Positions 25,706 through 35,669 of a stretch of DNA of 64,000 nucleotides are shown here, one piece after another. The DNA comes from Mesorhizobium sangaii (GTDB taxonomy: Bacteria; Pseudomonadota; Alphaproteobacteria; Rhizobiales; Rhizobiaceae). A program made the position numbers and the translations under genes. How positions within the stretch are numbered: position 1 is the stretch's first letter; every line of letters begins with the position of its first letter. Under the pieces are notes generated by a model, which saw only the letters and a list, made by a program, of their open reading frames with translations, had not been told where the DNA came from and searched no databases. The stretch is taken from the NCBI RefSeq assembly GCF_014207355.1, contig NZ_JACHEF010000005.1:186001-250000 (forward strand). Reading direction: 5' to 3'.

Positions 25706-26326
25706 TCAGCGGCGTGCGATCAAAAGGCACAGTTGGCGCAGGTCGCGGTCGTAGTCTCCGGAACTGCCGAGGACATCGACGCAGCGCTTCTTCAACCGTG
25801 CCACCTGACTGTCCGACATGTCGGCGACGACACCCGGCAGGTTCCGATGTCCCGAAGTACCCGATGTTCCGGTGTTGGCCGGGTTCCCTGTTGTGCCCGG
25901 ATTGCCGGGATTGCTCGGGTTGATTGAACCAACGCCTCCGCCGACGCCAACGCCACCCGTTCCACCAACACTGGCGCCGAGGCCGGCAGTGATGCCGCCA
26001 GACCCGCCGACATTGGCGCCGGCACCGGCGTTGACGCCGTTGCTGCCGCCTACGGAAGCGCCGAGGCCCGCGCTGACGCCCCCGCCGACCGACGCACCGG
26101 CACCAGCGTTGACGCCTTCACTGCCACCGAGCGATGCGCCAACACCGGCATTGATGCCGCCACGGCCGCCGACCGACGCACCGGCACCAGCATTGACGCC
26201 GCCGCTACCGCCCACCGAGGCGCCTGCGCCAAGACCGAGCCCAGCACTATTTGCCGGCAGCGAAAGGACGAAGACCACTGCACTACCTGCCAACACACTG
26301 GCGACTGCTTTGATCGTAAAAGTCAT
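25706..26326 (-). CDS. Exported glycine-rich repeat protein
   Basis: A 206-residue protein: a signal peptide (to about residue 28), then roughly seven imperfect 16-residue repeats of the type GAGASVGGSGGVNA, a Gly/Asn/Pro linker (NPSNPGNPGTTGNP), and a charged C-terminal domain of about 50 residues with two cysteines (KKRCVDVL, LRQLCLLI). The repeat tract could form a flexible stalk or beta-helix-like surface structure. Similar Gly-rich exported proteins occur in rhizobia without known role. Confidence 0.75.
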   Translation of the reverse strand: MTFTIKAVASVLAGSAVVFVLSLPANSAGLGLGAGASVGGSGGVNAGAGASVGGRGGINAGVGASLGGSEGVNAGAGASVGGGVSAGLGASVGGSNGVNAGAGANVGGSGGITAGLGASVGGTGGVGVGGGVGSINPSNPGNPGTTGNPANTGTSGTSGHRNLPGVVADMSDSQVARLKKRCVDVLGSSGDYDRDLRQLCLLIARR

Positions 26327-26807
26327 AACGCTCTCCCTTTGTCGTTGCGATAAGGCAGTCAGCCAGAGGCCGATTGCGAGTTAATCTACGCAGAGAGTGA
26401 ACTTAAGTTTCATAAAACGCTTCGATGGCGAGAGCGATGGTGTTTATCTTTGAAATTTCAAAAGTATAAAAATAATAAAATTGACGTACAATCTTCACGA
26501 TCGTGATATAGCGCGGATAGATATGATCGATATGTATTTCGAAATGCGCTAAGAATCGATTCTTATGGCATTTTGTTCCAGGCCGCGCGCAACCAGGGAC
26601 CCCGCATGATTTTTGGCCAGGGCTGCAGCGCCGCCGCGATGGGTGCCGGAGCCCGCCAGCGAGATGTGCGCATCAAAACGCAACGCATTCGCGTCACGGC
26701 TGATCGATGGACGTCAATTTGCGCCAGACAGGAATGGAAGGCCGGTCACGCCAAAAAATCATCCGGCGTGATTGCCGGCAAAACGACGCTGTCCACAGGC
26801 CTTGTGG
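26327..26807. other. Non-coding interval with AT-rich promoter region and a hairpin
   Basis: The left third (26390-26560) is markedly AT-rich for this genome and probably contains the promoter of the leftward glycine-rich gene. Near 26741-26779 there are imperfect inverted arms (TCACGCC / GGCGTGA flanked by GCCGG / CCGGC), a possible terminator of the leftward methyltransferase gene. No convincing coding frame was found. Confidence 0.5.
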
Positions 26808-27488
26808 TCAGACGATCCCGTAGTACAGCCTGTAGCGGACGCGCTTCATATAGTCCCGATATTCCGGCGTGGCGGCAAGCAGCGCCTCTTCGCGCAGGAT
26901 GCGATGCACCTGGAAGAACGTGATGACGGCGTAGACCGCGAGATTGTAGAAGGAAAAGGCCGACAGCAGGAACAGGACATGGCCGACCAGATAGCCGGCA
27001 TAGATCGGGTGTCGCACAATGCGGTAGGCACCACCCGTCATCACGCCGCGATTGCCCGGCAGAATGGCGAACGAACGCCCCAGCGATGCCTTTCCCCAGA
27101 TCACGAAACTCAACGCCAGGGCTTGCAGCGGCGCGGCGACATAGACCGGGATGATGGCAACGCCCGGCTCGAAAGTGACGAAGCCGACACCGAAGCTGGC
27201 TATCACCGAGACGATCACCGTGAGCGGATTCCAGTCGCGAACCTGCGGTCGCCGCGACAGAAGCAGCCAGGTAAAGGTAAGGATCTCGGAAGTCGCCACC
27301 AGCGCCACATTGATACGGGTGGGGTCGAGCATGAGGTGATATATGCCGCGGTAGACAAACAGCCCCGCGAAAGCCAGCGCGCAGAGCCGAAAGAAGCCTT
27401 CGCGCAAGTCGACCAGGATTTCCCGCTTTCGGGCTGCGGACAAAATCCCTTCGTCGTTGACGTGCGAAAGGGTTTCAATTTTTGACAT
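26808..27488 (-). CDS. ICMT/PEMT-like membrane methyltransferase
   Basis: A 226-residue membrane protein with four to five helices. The isoprenylcysteine-carboxyl-methyltransferase signature is present near the C terminus: YRIVRHPIYAGYLVGHVLFL, then EEALLAATPEYRDYMKRVRY, the SAM-binding RHPxY...E region of this superfamily. The start MSKIETLSHVNDEGI (27488) is preferred to an ATG at 27533. Substrate unknown: bacterial members methylate lipids or small molecules. Confidence 0.78.
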   Translation of the reverse strand: MSKIETLSHVNDEGILSAARKREILVDLREGFFRLCALAFAGLFVYRGIYHLMLDPTRINVALVATSEILTFTWLLLSRRPQVRDWNPLTVIVSVIASFGVGFVTFEPGVAIIPVYVAAPLQALALSFVIWGKASLGRSFAILPGNRGVMTGGAYRIVRHPIYAGYLVGHVLFLLSAFSFYNLAVYAVITFFQVHRILREEALLAATPEYRDYMKRVRYRLYYGIV

Positions 27489-27770
27489 GAGCAAGGTCAG
27501 GCACCCGGTTATCCCTCGGGGCGACCTTTGCACGCAACCATTGCCGTACGGTTAATCAACAAGATCAGATCGGCACTAAACCGCGCTTATCCGTCCCCGG
27601 AAGCCAGCGGAGCGCACGACTTCACCGATCGCGACAGGGTTCGACCGGCGCCAAGACGCTTGCAGCCCATTCCGTCGCATTGCAATTTATGCTTGCATTT
27701 TGGAACAAATAAAGAACAATAGATGGATTACCCGCTAGTGCGGACCAGGGTTTTCGGGGGGACCAGTGAG

Positions 27771-30700
27771 ATGGCGAGACGGAAAGGTGCGGGGCTGGCT
27801 GCCGCCGCGATCGGATCATTCGTGCCGGTGAAGGCCCAGCCCTGGGTGCGCTGGTCGCTGGCAAGCCTCGTCGTCATACACATCTCGGGCGCTTCCGCGA
27901 TGGCCGCCGACAAGGACTACGCCGGCTGCATTGGTAAGAACATCGATCCGGACAAGCGCATCGTAGCCTGCACGCCGATCATCGAGGACAAGGCGGTGTT
28001 CTACCAAAACCGCAGGATCGCCTATTTCAAGCGCGGTATCGCATGGGATGACAAGCACGATTACGACCGCTCCATCGCCGACTACGACGAGGCGATCACC
28101 CTCGACCCAAAGCAGGCCTCGACCTATTACAATCGCGGCACGGCCTGGTTCAGCAAGGGCGATGACGAGCACGCCATAGCCGACTTCAACAAGACGATCA
28201 GCCTCGATCCGGGTTTCGCCGATGCCTTTTACAAGCGGGGTCTATCCTTGTTCCGCAAAGGCAAGGATGACGCCGCCATTGTCGACTTTGACCAGGCGAT
28301 AGCGCTCGATCCAAAATTCGCCAAGGCTTACACGGCCAGAGGCTATGGCTGGGCGCGCAAGGCCGACGATGTGCGTGCCATGGCCGACTACAACCAGGCA
28401 CTCAGCCTGGACCCGCAAAACAGCGAGGCCTATCTTGCCCGCGGTACTGTCTGGGCCGACAAGAACGACCATGACCAGGCAATCGCCGACTACGACCGGG
28501 CAATCAGCCTCGATCCGAAAAGCGGCGCTTACTACAATCGAGCCTTGGCCAAGACGATTGTGGGAGACCTCGCCGGTGCAGCCGCCGATTGCCGAAAAGC
28601 CATCGAGCTCGATCCGAAGAAGGCCGGTGCTTGCAGCACGAAAGTAACGGGCGCCGAGCCGCCGGCTGCACCCCAGGCGGTCAAACCGGCGATACCATTC
28701 GTCGTCCCCAAGGAAGATAACTCCGAGCGCATTGCCTGGAACCTTAAACAGGGCTTGGAAGAACAGATTCAAGGAAACGTCGGCAGCGCCCTGCTCGATT
28801 TCGACAAGGCCATCCGCCTCGATCCGGACAATGCCGACGCCTATCTCGGCCGCAGCCGTGCCAAGACGCTCAAGGGAGACAGCGCCGGAGCAGCAGCGGA
28901 TTGCCGGCGCGCCACAGTGCTCGATCCGACGCGGGCAGCAAGCTGCGGCGACCGGGTTTCCGGCGACGAGAGCAATCCGGCACCGTTGCCAGACACACAG
29001 CGACCGGAGCCGCCATCCGTCGTTCCGAATGTGACGGCCATGCAAGACACGCTGGTCGCGAAGGTCTTGGAGGCGACCGATCCGCGGGCCCTGGAAGCGA
29101 TCCTTGGCGGCGATGCCTTTCTGGACATGGGCAAGTACGATCAGGCGATCGGTGCCTACAACCAGGCGATCTCGCTCGATCCGAACAACCGGTTCGCCTA
29201 TTTCGGCCGCGGCAAGGCCTGGGCCGCCAAACGCGCCTATGAGCAGGCGATCGCCGACTACGACAAAGTCATCGAACTCGCCCCCGATTTTGCCGCGGCT
29301 CATTTTGGCCGGGGCCTCGCCAAGGTCACGTCAGGTGATGCGGAGGGCGCGCTTGCTGATTGCGGCCGGGCTGCAGCACTCGATCCAAAGGCGCGCGACG
29401 CCTATTTCTGCACGGGCATGGCCTGGCACGCAAAGGGCGACCCGGGAAGCGCGATCGCCGCCTATTCGGTGGCGATCGAAATCGATCCGAAGGACGACGC
29501 CAGCTACTACGGGCGCGGCATGGCGCGGGCCGACGGGAAAGACTACGACGGTGCCATCGCCGACTTCGACCAGGCGATCAAGCTCGATCCGGACAAAGCG
29601 GACTACCTCGTCAGCCGCAAGGCGACAGTGGCGGCGAAAGGACAGGGCGACACGGCGGCCGCCCCGGTCGGCACCGAACCCGCGGCCCGACAGGAGGCTA
29701 GCAATAATACCCGGTCTAACAGCGAGCTTTCCACCGCCAAGATGGCGGATATCATTCAGGCGACCGACCCGCGTGTTCTGGCCGCGGTGCAGAACGGTGA
29801 CAGCTTGTCGGATGCGGGCCAATACGACCAGGCAATCGGCGCGTACAAGAAAGCGATCGCGCTCGACCCCGACAGTCCCCTCGCCTATTTTGGTCGGGGC
29901 AATGCCTGGACCGCCAAGCAAGCCTATGATCGGGCGATCGCCGACTATGATCGGGTGATCCGTATCCTACCGGATCTGGCCTCGGCCCATATTCGCCGAG
30001 GCATGGCCAAGGCCACGTCTGGTGATGCCGAAGGTGCTCTCGTCGATTGCGGCCGGGCCGCCGTGCTCGATCCGAAGGCGGTGGATGCATATTTCTGCAT
30101 GGGCATGGCCTGGCACGTGAAGGGCGATGCTGGGCGAGCGATCACAGCCTATTCGGCGGCAATCGAAATCGATCCGAAGGATGCCCCCAGCTACTATGGC
30201 CGTGGCATAGAACGGGCTGACAGCAAAGATTACGACGCTGCCATTGCCGACTTTGACCAGGCCATCAAGCTGCATCCGGGCAATCCGGACTACGCGGTCG
30301 CCCGCAAGGCGGCGGTGGCTGCGCTAAAGAAAGGTGGTTTTGCACCTGGGGCCGTCGGTTCGGATCCCAAAAACCTCAAGGCCTTCATGGATCGCGGCGA
30401 TGCGTTCTTTAGGAAGCGCAAATACGGTCGCGCCATTGCCGAGTACAGCCGCGCGATCGCGCTTGATCCAAGGAAGGCCGCCGCCTATGTCGGGCGGGGA
30501 ATGTCGCGCGTCGAGAAGGGTGATTATGATGGAGCCATCGACGACTACGGCAAGGTGATCGAACTCTATCCGGCCTATTTCGACGCTTACCTCGGCCGCG
30601 GCATTGCCTGGAGCAAGAAGGACCAATTGGATCGCGCCATCGCCGACTACAATCGCGCGGCCGAAATCGAGCCAGGCTACGCACCTGTCTATTTCGGGCG

Positions 30701-31514
30701 CGGCAGCGCCTGGTTCGCCAAGGGCGACTACGATCGGGCCATTGCCGACTACGACCAGGCGCTCAAGCTCGATCCAAAGCTGGCCATCGCTCATAAAGAT
30801 CGCAAGCAGGCAGTGACAGCGAAAGCGAACGCCTCAAAAACATCAGACGAAGCCACTGGCCAGGCCAGCGAGGAGGCGATCAAGCCAAGTAGCACTTCGC
30901 CAGCCGCGCAGGCGTTCAGCAAGGGCTGGACGCTGCACGAGAGGGACGACCATGACGGCGCCATAGCGCTTTACGACAAGGCGATTGCGCTCTTTCCGGC
31001 ATACCACGACGCCTATCTGGCCCGGGCGATGGCCTGGGAATCCAAGGGCGAATACGCTCATGCCGTCAACGATTACAGCCAGGCAATCACGCTCAATCCG
31101 AATTTTGCCGACACCTACTATGACCGTGGTCAGAACCGCAGCTTCCAAAAAGATTACGACGGGGCGCTTGCTGACTACGGAAAAGCCATCAGTCTCAATG
31201 CCAAGGACGCAAGGGTCTTTGCCGATCGGGGCCTCATATTGATGGGCAGGCATGAGGACGTTGCAGCGTTACGTGATTTCGAAGAGGCCCTCCGCCTCGA
31301 TCGCAAGAACCCCCTTGCCTATTTCGGCCGAGGCGTGGTTCGGATCAGCAAGGCGGATTATGACGGAGCCATCGCCGATTTGAGCCAAACGATAAAGCTC
31401 AAACCGGATTTCGCCACCGCCTACAAAGTGCGGAGCAGGGCGTGGGACGCCAAGGGCAACCACAAGCGCGCCGAGGCTGACCGCAAGAAAGCGATCAGCC
31501 TCGGGGCGAAATAG
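27771..31514 (+). CDS. Large exported tetratricopeptide-repeat protein with an internal duplication
   Basis: About 1247 residues from MARRKGAGLAAAAIGSFVPV (a start at 27723 would add 16 residues). An N-terminal hydrophobic stretch ending GASAMAADKDY looks like a signal sequence. The remainder is about two dozen TPRs, most of the form YDRAIADYDRAISLDPK, in at least four blocks separated by Pro/Ala-rich linkers. Two consecutive blocks starting at about 29071 and 29758 are near duplicates with a 229-codon period (TDPRALEAI / TDPRVLAAV). It probably acts as a periplasmic or envelope scaffold. The next gene follows 25 bases later. Confidence 0.88.
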   Translation: MARRKGAGLAAAAIGSFVPVKAQPWVRWSLASLVVIHISGASAMAADKDYAGCIGKNIDPDKRIVACTPIIEDKAVFYQNRRIAYFKRGIAWDDKHDYDRSIADYDEAITLDPKQASTYYNRGTAWFSKGDDEHAIADFNKTISLDPGFADAFYKRGLSLFRKGKDDAAIVDFDQAIALDPKFAKAYTARGYGWARKADDVRAMADYNQALSLDPQNSEAYLARGTVWADKNDHDQAIADYDRAISLDPKSGAYYNRALAKTIVGDLAGAAADCRKAIELDPKKAGACSTKVTGAEPPAAPQAVKPAIPFVVPKEDNSERIAWNLKQGLEEQIQGNVGSALLDFDKAIRLDPDNADAYLGRSRAKTLKGDSAGAAADCRRATVLDPTRAASCGDRVSGDESNPAPLPDTQRPEPPSVVPNVTAMQDTLVAKVLEATDPRALEAILGGDAFLDMGKYDQAIGAYNQAISLDPNNRFAYFGRGKAWAAKRAYEQAIADYDKVIELAPDFAAAHFGRGLAKVTSGDAEGALADCGRAAALDPKARDAYFCTGMAWHAKGDPGSAIAAYSVAIEIDPKDDASYYGRGMARADGKDYDGAIADFDQAIKLDPDKADYLVSRKATVAAKGQGDTAAAPVGTEPAARQEASNNTRSNSELSTAKMADIIQATDPRVLAAVQNGDSLSDAGQYDQAIGAYKKAIALDPDSPLAYFGRGNAWTAKQAYDRAIADYDRVIRILPDLASAHIRRGMAKATSGDAEGALVDCGRAAVLDPKAVDAYFCMGMAWHVKGDAGRAITAYSAAIEIDPKDAPSYYGRGIERADSKDYDAAIADFDQAIKLHPGNPDYAVARKAAVAALKKGGFAPGAVGSDPKNLKAFMDRGDAFFRKRKYGRAIAEYSRAIALDPRKAAAYVGRGMSRVEKGDYDGAIDDYGKVIELYPAYFDAYLGRGIAWSKKDQLDRAIADYNRAAEIEPGYAPVYFGRGSAWFAKGDYDRAIADYDQALKLDPKLAIAHKDRKQAVTAKANASKTSDEATGQASEEAIKPSSTSPAAQAFSKGWTLHERDDHDGAIALYDKAIALFPAYHDAYLARAMAWESKGEYAHAVNDYSQAITLNPNFADTYYDRGQNRSFQKDYDGALADYGKAISLNAKDARVFADRGLILMGRHEDVAALRDFEEALRLDRKNPLAYFGRGVVRISKADYDGAIADLSQTIKLKPDFATAYKVRSRAWDAKGNHKRAEADRKKAISLGAK

Positions 31515-31539
31515 AGACAAGGCTCGGGAGGGCTGCCAG

Positions 31540-32319
31540 ATGACGCGTTGGCAAGGTTGGGGCGTGGCGGTGGTCGCCGCTTTGTCTTTCGTTGCGGTAA
31601 AGGTGTTGCCCTGGGCGCTCGGCTTTGCCGGCGGCAAATATCTCTACCAGACGGTGGCGGGCTCGCCCGATCCACAGACACTGACTACAGCTCAGGTGAA
31701 CGAACAGATTCAGAGCCAGGGAAGCCAGATATTCCTCGCAATCAAGCAGGAGTTTCCAGACGACTATGACACCGTCGTGGAAAAGATCACGGCCGTGGCC
31801 AGACTTGGAAACGTAGAACAAGTGCGAAACACGAGCAGGATGGCGGTTACCGGCCTCAGGCAAAGATACGCGTCTCTGCTGTCTTCGGCTCCAGACAGCA
31901 AAGCCGCCGAGGCGCTGCGTGCACAATTGGCCATGCTCAACCATGTCATGTCGCGGGAAACCGCGGCCACCTGCAACAACTACCTTCGCCAGGGGCCGGG
32001 CGCGCTCAGCACGCCGGATCAGGATTTCCTGGCCGACATGGACAAGATCGGGGCCACCCTGTTTCGCGCCTTCGGCGCAGCGAAGAATGGGGGGCTGCCG
32101 GCCGCTGCCGCCAGCGACGAAGATTGGTCGCTGCTGGCCGACGCTTTCATCAACGCCGGCGGCACCCCCGCCGAGATGAATGCCATTGCCAATGTCAGCC
32201 CGGAATTCGAAGGTCTCTGCCCGGCCGTGGTGAAACTCTACGCGGCCGCTTTGTCGCTGCAGGGTGAATCCGGGCGGCACATCAGAACCACTCTGCTCTA
32301 TGAGATCGCGAGGAATTAG
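31540..32319 (+). CDS. Hypothetical protein with N-terminal membrane anchor
   Basis: A 259-residue protein. Residues 5-35 are hydrophobic (GVAVVAALSFVAVKVLPWAL), suggesting a signal anchor. The rest is mainly helical, with two cysteines far apart (TCNNYL, GLCPAV). It lies 25 bases after the large TPR gene, so both likely act together in the envelope. No family was recognised. Confidence 0.7.
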   Translation: MTRWQGWGVAVVAALSFVAVKVLPWALGFAGGKYLYQTVAGSPDPQTLTTAQVNEQIQSQGSQIFLAIKQEFPDDYDTVVEKITAVARLGNVEQVRNTSRMAVTGLRQRYASLLSSAPDSKAAEALRAQLAMLNHVMSRETAATCNNYLRQGPGALSTPDQDFLADMDKIGATLFRAFGAAKNGGLPAAAASDEDWSLLADAFINAGGTPAEMNAIANVSPEFEGLCPAVVKLYAAALSLQGESGRHIRTTLLYEIARN

Positions 32320-32404
32320 CTGGAATCTGCCAATGCGTGCGCGTTTGACGGGAAGCTGCCACGCCACGCGAGTCCTTCGAAGTTTCGAGAGTCAGATAGG
32401 CTCC

Positions 32405-33427
32405 CTACCCCAGAGTTGAGTTGCTGAAATACTCCGCGAAATCAGGGCGTTGCGTCAGAGCTTCGCCATCGGCATCGCGCAGAACGTCCGCAGCGAGAAG
32501 ATAGTCGCCAATCGCGTGCATCTTGGCTGGATCCATCGTGCCGATGGCGCCATTGTTCCCGCGCAAATAGTGGCCATCGATCAGTGCCTTCAGCGAGGCT
32601 TCGATAAGCGCCGGATTTGTCAGTGTGTCCTTGTTGGCGGCGATCAGCAGGGCGGCAGCCGCATCGGGATCGTCGACGGCGAACTGGTAGCCGCGCCGCG
32701 TCGCCTGCACGAAGGCGGCCGCAGGTTTGGGGTTTGCCTGGAGATAGGCCTCGCTCGAGGAGATCAGGGTCGTGTGCTCATCAGGCACGCCATAGTCGGC
32801 GTAGACGAAGCTGCGCTGCTTGACACCTTTCAACTCGGCTTCGACACCTTCCCAGGTCGAGACCTCCAGCGTGAAATCGACCGAACCGTTGGCCAGCGCT
32901 TCATAGGCTGAAGTGCCGAGTGTCACCGTCTCGAAATTGCCCATGCCGCCATCGTGGCGGATGATGGTGCCGATCAGCGCGTTTTCCCAGGCGCTGCCGA
33001 AGCCGCCATAGGTCAGGCCGTCAAGGTTCCTCGGGCTTTTGATCTCGCTGCGTGCCGCGTTGAACACCAGCCGGCCGGTTTCGGATTGCACGACGGCATA
33101 GACGCCCTTCAGGTCGGCTCCGGCGGTTTTCTGGGTGAACAGGCTGATGGTGCCGTTGATGCCGAAATCGGCGACGCGGTTGGCGACCAGCGTGCCGGCA
33201 CCGGTATCGCTGTAGGGCAGGATGTCGACCTCGAGCCCGGCTTCGGAATAGAACCCTTTGTCGCGGGCGACGAACAGCCCGATGTGGTTGGTGTTGACCG
33301 TCCAGTCGAGGGCGACGGTGACCTTTTGCGCAGCCGATTGTGCTTGGGCACGGCTCGCTCCGGCCACCAGCGGAAGACCGGAGGCAAGGGTGAGCAACAA
33401 GGCCTGCCGGCGCGTCAAGTCAGTCAT
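32405..33427 (-). CDS. thiY: Thiamine-precursor (HMP) ABC transporter substrate-binding protein, NMT1/ThiY-like
   Basis: A 340-residue exported protein starting MTDLTRRQALLLTLASGLPL, with the RRQ of a possible Tat signal. The mature part opens KVTVALDWTVNTNHIGLFVA, the classic NMT1/THI5-like start, and then DKGFYSEAGLEVDILPYSDT. It is the last gene of an operon preceded by a TPP riboswitch, supporting formylaminopyrimidine or hydroxymethylpyrimidine as ligand. It overlaps the ATPase gene by eight bases. Confidence 0.88.
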   Translation of the reverse strand: MTDLTRRQALLLTLASGLPLVAGASRAQAQSAAQKVTVALDWTVNTNHIGLFVARDKGFYSEAGLEVDILPYSDTGAGTLVANRVADFGINGTISLFTQKTAGADLKGVYAVVQSETGRLVFNAARSEIKSPRNLDGLTYGGFGSAWENALIGTIIRHDGGMGNFETVTLGTSAYEALANGSVDFTLEVSTWEGVEAELKGVKQRSFVYADYGVPDEHTTLISSSEAYLQANPKPAAAFVQATRRGYQFAVDDPDAAAALLIAANKDTLTNPALIEASLKALIDGHYLRGNNGAIGTMDPAKMHAIGDYLLAADVLRDADGEALTQRPDFAEYFSNSTLG

Positions 33428-34199
33428 GGTCGTGTCCTTTGGATGAGTGCGGGTTGGGCTCGGGGTTGAGCAGGATGTCGAGGATCTCGGCCTCGATCGT
33501 GCTTGTCTGCAACGCGTCAGCGCGGCCAAGGCTGCGCGGGCGTGGCAGTGGCACTTTGATTTCACGGACGATGCAAGCCGGACGCGCCGAAAGCACATAG
33601 ATGCGGTCGGACAGGAAGACGGCTTCACGCACATCGTGGGTGATCAACAGTGCCGTCCAGCGATGGTGCCGCCACATCTGTTCGAGCCAGCGCTGCATGG
33701 CGGTGCGGGTCAGTGCATCGAGCGCGCCGAACGGCTCGTCGAGCAAAAGCATGTCTCGCTCCTGCACCACCGTGCGCAGTAGAGCCGCGCGCTGGCGCAT
33801 GCCGCCCGAAAGCTGCGCCGGAAAATGCCGCTCGAAGCCAGCAAGCCCGAACTCGGCAAACAGCGGCGCGACGCGCGCCCGCGCCGCCTTGCGCCTGATG
33901 CCTTGCACTTCGAGCCCAAGCGTCGTGTTGTCGAGGATGCGGCGCCACGGCATCAGCGCGTCACGCTGTGGCATGAAGGCGAAATGCCTGCCGTGGTCGT
34001 CGAGCGGCGTTCCGTCGAAGAACATCTCCCCCTCGCCGTGCTGCGCGCCGGTCAGAAGCTGGAATAGCGTCGACTTGCCGGCGCCCGACGGACCGAGGAT
34101 GGAGACGAATTCACCGGCGCCGACGCTGAGCGAAATATCGGCGAGCACGTCGAGCCCGCCAAATGCCTTGCGCACATGCCGCAGTTCGAGCCGTCTCAT
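33420..34199 (-). CDS. thiZ: Thiamine-precursor ABC transporter ATP-binding protein
   Basis: A 259-residue nitrate/taurine-type ATPase: Walker A GPSGAGKSTLFQLLTG, signature LSGGMRQRAALLRT, Walker B MLLLDEPFGALDALT, switch THDVREA. The start at 34199 (MRRLELRHVRKAFGG) overlaps the stop of the permease gene (ATGA). The TPP riboswitch upstream and NMT1-like binding protein downstream define the thiamine-precursor role. Confidence 0.88.
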   Translation of the reverse strand: MRRLELRHVRKAFGGLDVLADISLSVGAGEFVSILGPSGAGKSTLFQLLTGAQHGEGEMFFDGTPLDDHGRHFAFMPQRDALMPWRRILDNTTLGLEVQGIRRKAARARVAPLFAEFGLAGFERHFPAQLSGGMRQRAALLRTVVQERDMLLLDEPFGALDALTRTAMQRWLEQMWRHHRWTALLITHDVREAVFLSDRIYVLSARPACIVREIKVPLPRPRSLGRADALQTSTIEAEILDILLNPEPNPHSSKGHDHD

Positions 34200-35020
34200 C
34201 GCCACGGCCCCGTCCCCGCGGGTTGCTGGCCGGCGGCCCGTTCCCAAGGCATGGCGAGGCGCTGCAGGAGTACCGTCAACCCGAACAGGATAAGTGTGAG
34301 CGCGGCGCTGACGCCGACCGCTGCCAGCACCAGATCGGGGCGGAAATTGTTCTTTGCGTTGAGCATGTAGATGCCCAGCCCCTTCGCGGCGCCGGCATAT
34401 TCGGCGAAGATGGCGCCGACCACGGCATAGGTGATGGAAATCCTCAGGCCGGCGAAGAAATAGGGCAGCGCCGAGGGCAGCCGCGCCAGCATGAAGACGC
34501 GCCACCGCCCTGCCCCCATGGCGCGCAGCATCTGGCCGATCTCGGCCTCAGTCGCCTCGTAGCCCTGCACCAGTGCCACCAGCATCGGAAAGAAAGTGAC
34601 CAGCGCCACCAGCATGATCTTGGGCACCAAGCCGAAGCCGAACCACAGCACTACCAGCGGCGCGATCGCCACCAGTGGCAAGGTCTGGCTAACGATGAAG
34701 ACGGGAAACAGCGCACGCCGAAGCGGCCGGAAGAAGTCGACCAGCATCGACAGCGCAAAGGCCGCGCTGAGTGAAAAGGCAAAACCGATCAGCGTGGCGC
34801 GGATGGTCGGAATGGCGTTGTCGACCAGCGCCTCGCGATTGAGCATCGCCTGCTCGAACACGCGCGAAGGCGCCGGCAGTGTCGTCGGCTTGATGCCGGA
34901 ATAGGTGGCATAGAGCTCCCACGCCAGCAGCATCAAACCGACCGCGATGATGGCCGGTGCCGCCTTGACAAGAAGGCTCGCGATCGGGCGCGAAGCGACT
35001 GATGATGAGGCCACGGGCAT
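34196..35020 (-). CDS. thiX: Thiamine-precursor ABC transporter permease
   Basis: A 274-residue inner-membrane protein with about six helices and the EAA loop EAEIGQMLRAMGAGRWRVFM. It is the membrane part of the riboswitch-controlled transporter and precedes the ATPase gene with a four-base overlap. Confidence 0.88.
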   Translation of the reverse strand: MPVASSSVASRPIASLLVKAAPAIIAVGLMLLAWELYATYSGIKPTTLPAPSRVFEQAMLNREALVDNAIPTIRATLIGFAFSLSAAFALSMLVDFFRPLRRALFPVFIVSQTLPLVAIAPLVVLWFGFGLVPKIMLVALVTFFPMLVALVQGYEATEAEIGQMLRAMGAGRWRVFMLARLPSALPYFFAGLRISITYAVVGAIFAEYAGAAKGLGIYMLNAKNNFRPDLVLAAVGVSAALTLILFGLTVLLQRLAMPWERAAGQQPAGTGPWR

Positions 35021-35054
35021 AACCTTTGACGGGGGGTCGCGAAAGCGCAGCCGT

Positions 35055-35663
35055 TCAGCCGGCCGACGGGCTGTTCGCCGAGACCGTGACGTCGAGGGTT
35101 ACGTGGCCGGCACCTGGCCCGAAGCGGCAGAAGGCTTCGTCCAGCGCCGAAAAGATCGCGCCGGCATCACCGCGCAATTTCGTACAGAAATGCTTCGAGC
35201 GCTCATAGACGCCGGACTGCTTGAGAAAATCGATGCAGCCGTAGATCTCGTCCATGTGGTCGTCGGTGCCCATCACATAGAGCGAGAACTGCGCTGCCGC
35301 CGGCTGGCCGGTCAAGGCCGCGCCACGCACCGCGGCAATTGCCGCATCCTTGCGCGGACCGAGGGGGCCGACAGGCCCGCCAAGCGCATCGGAACGGCAG
35401 ATCGGATCATCCGGCTCGCCGGGGCAGCCGCGCGAAATGGTGGCCGACAACACGCAATGTTTGCCGCTGCGTGCCGTCGCCACGAACAGGTCCCGCATCG
35501 CCGGAAACAGCACTTCGGGCGGCCCGACCAGCAAGGTCGAGATGTCGTCGGTCTCGATCCTGAGCCGATCGCGGTAGGGATCGAGCCCGCCCAGCGCGCC
35601 AAGGATGACGCCGACGAAATCGTCGGCCATAGGATATAGGGAAATCTGTGCGCCTGAAAACAT
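35055..35663 (-). CDS. YkoF-like thiamine/HMP-binding protein
   Basis: A 202-residue protein starting MFSGAQISLYPMADDFVGVI with two repeated ferredoxin-like halves (first around YPMADDFVGVILGAL, second around AAQFSLYVMGTDDHMDEIYG), as in the YkoF family that binds thiamine. It is the first gene after the TPP riboswitch and the start codon is only a few bases from the aptamer. It may sense or deliver thiamine or its pyrimidine precursor. In Bacillus, ykoF is likewise in a riboswitch-controlled transporter operon. Confidence 0.88.
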   Translation of the reverse strand: MFSGAQISLYPMADDFVGVILGALGGLDPYRDRLRIETDDISTLLVGPPEVLFPAMRDLFVATARSGKHCVLSATISRGCPGEPDDPICRSDALGGPVGPLGPRKDAAIAAVRGAALTGQPAAAQFSLYVMGTDDHMDEIYGCIDFLKQSGVYERSKHFCTKLRGDAGAIFSALDEAFCRFGPGAGHVTLDVTVSANSPSAG

Positions 35664-35669
35664 CGCCCG

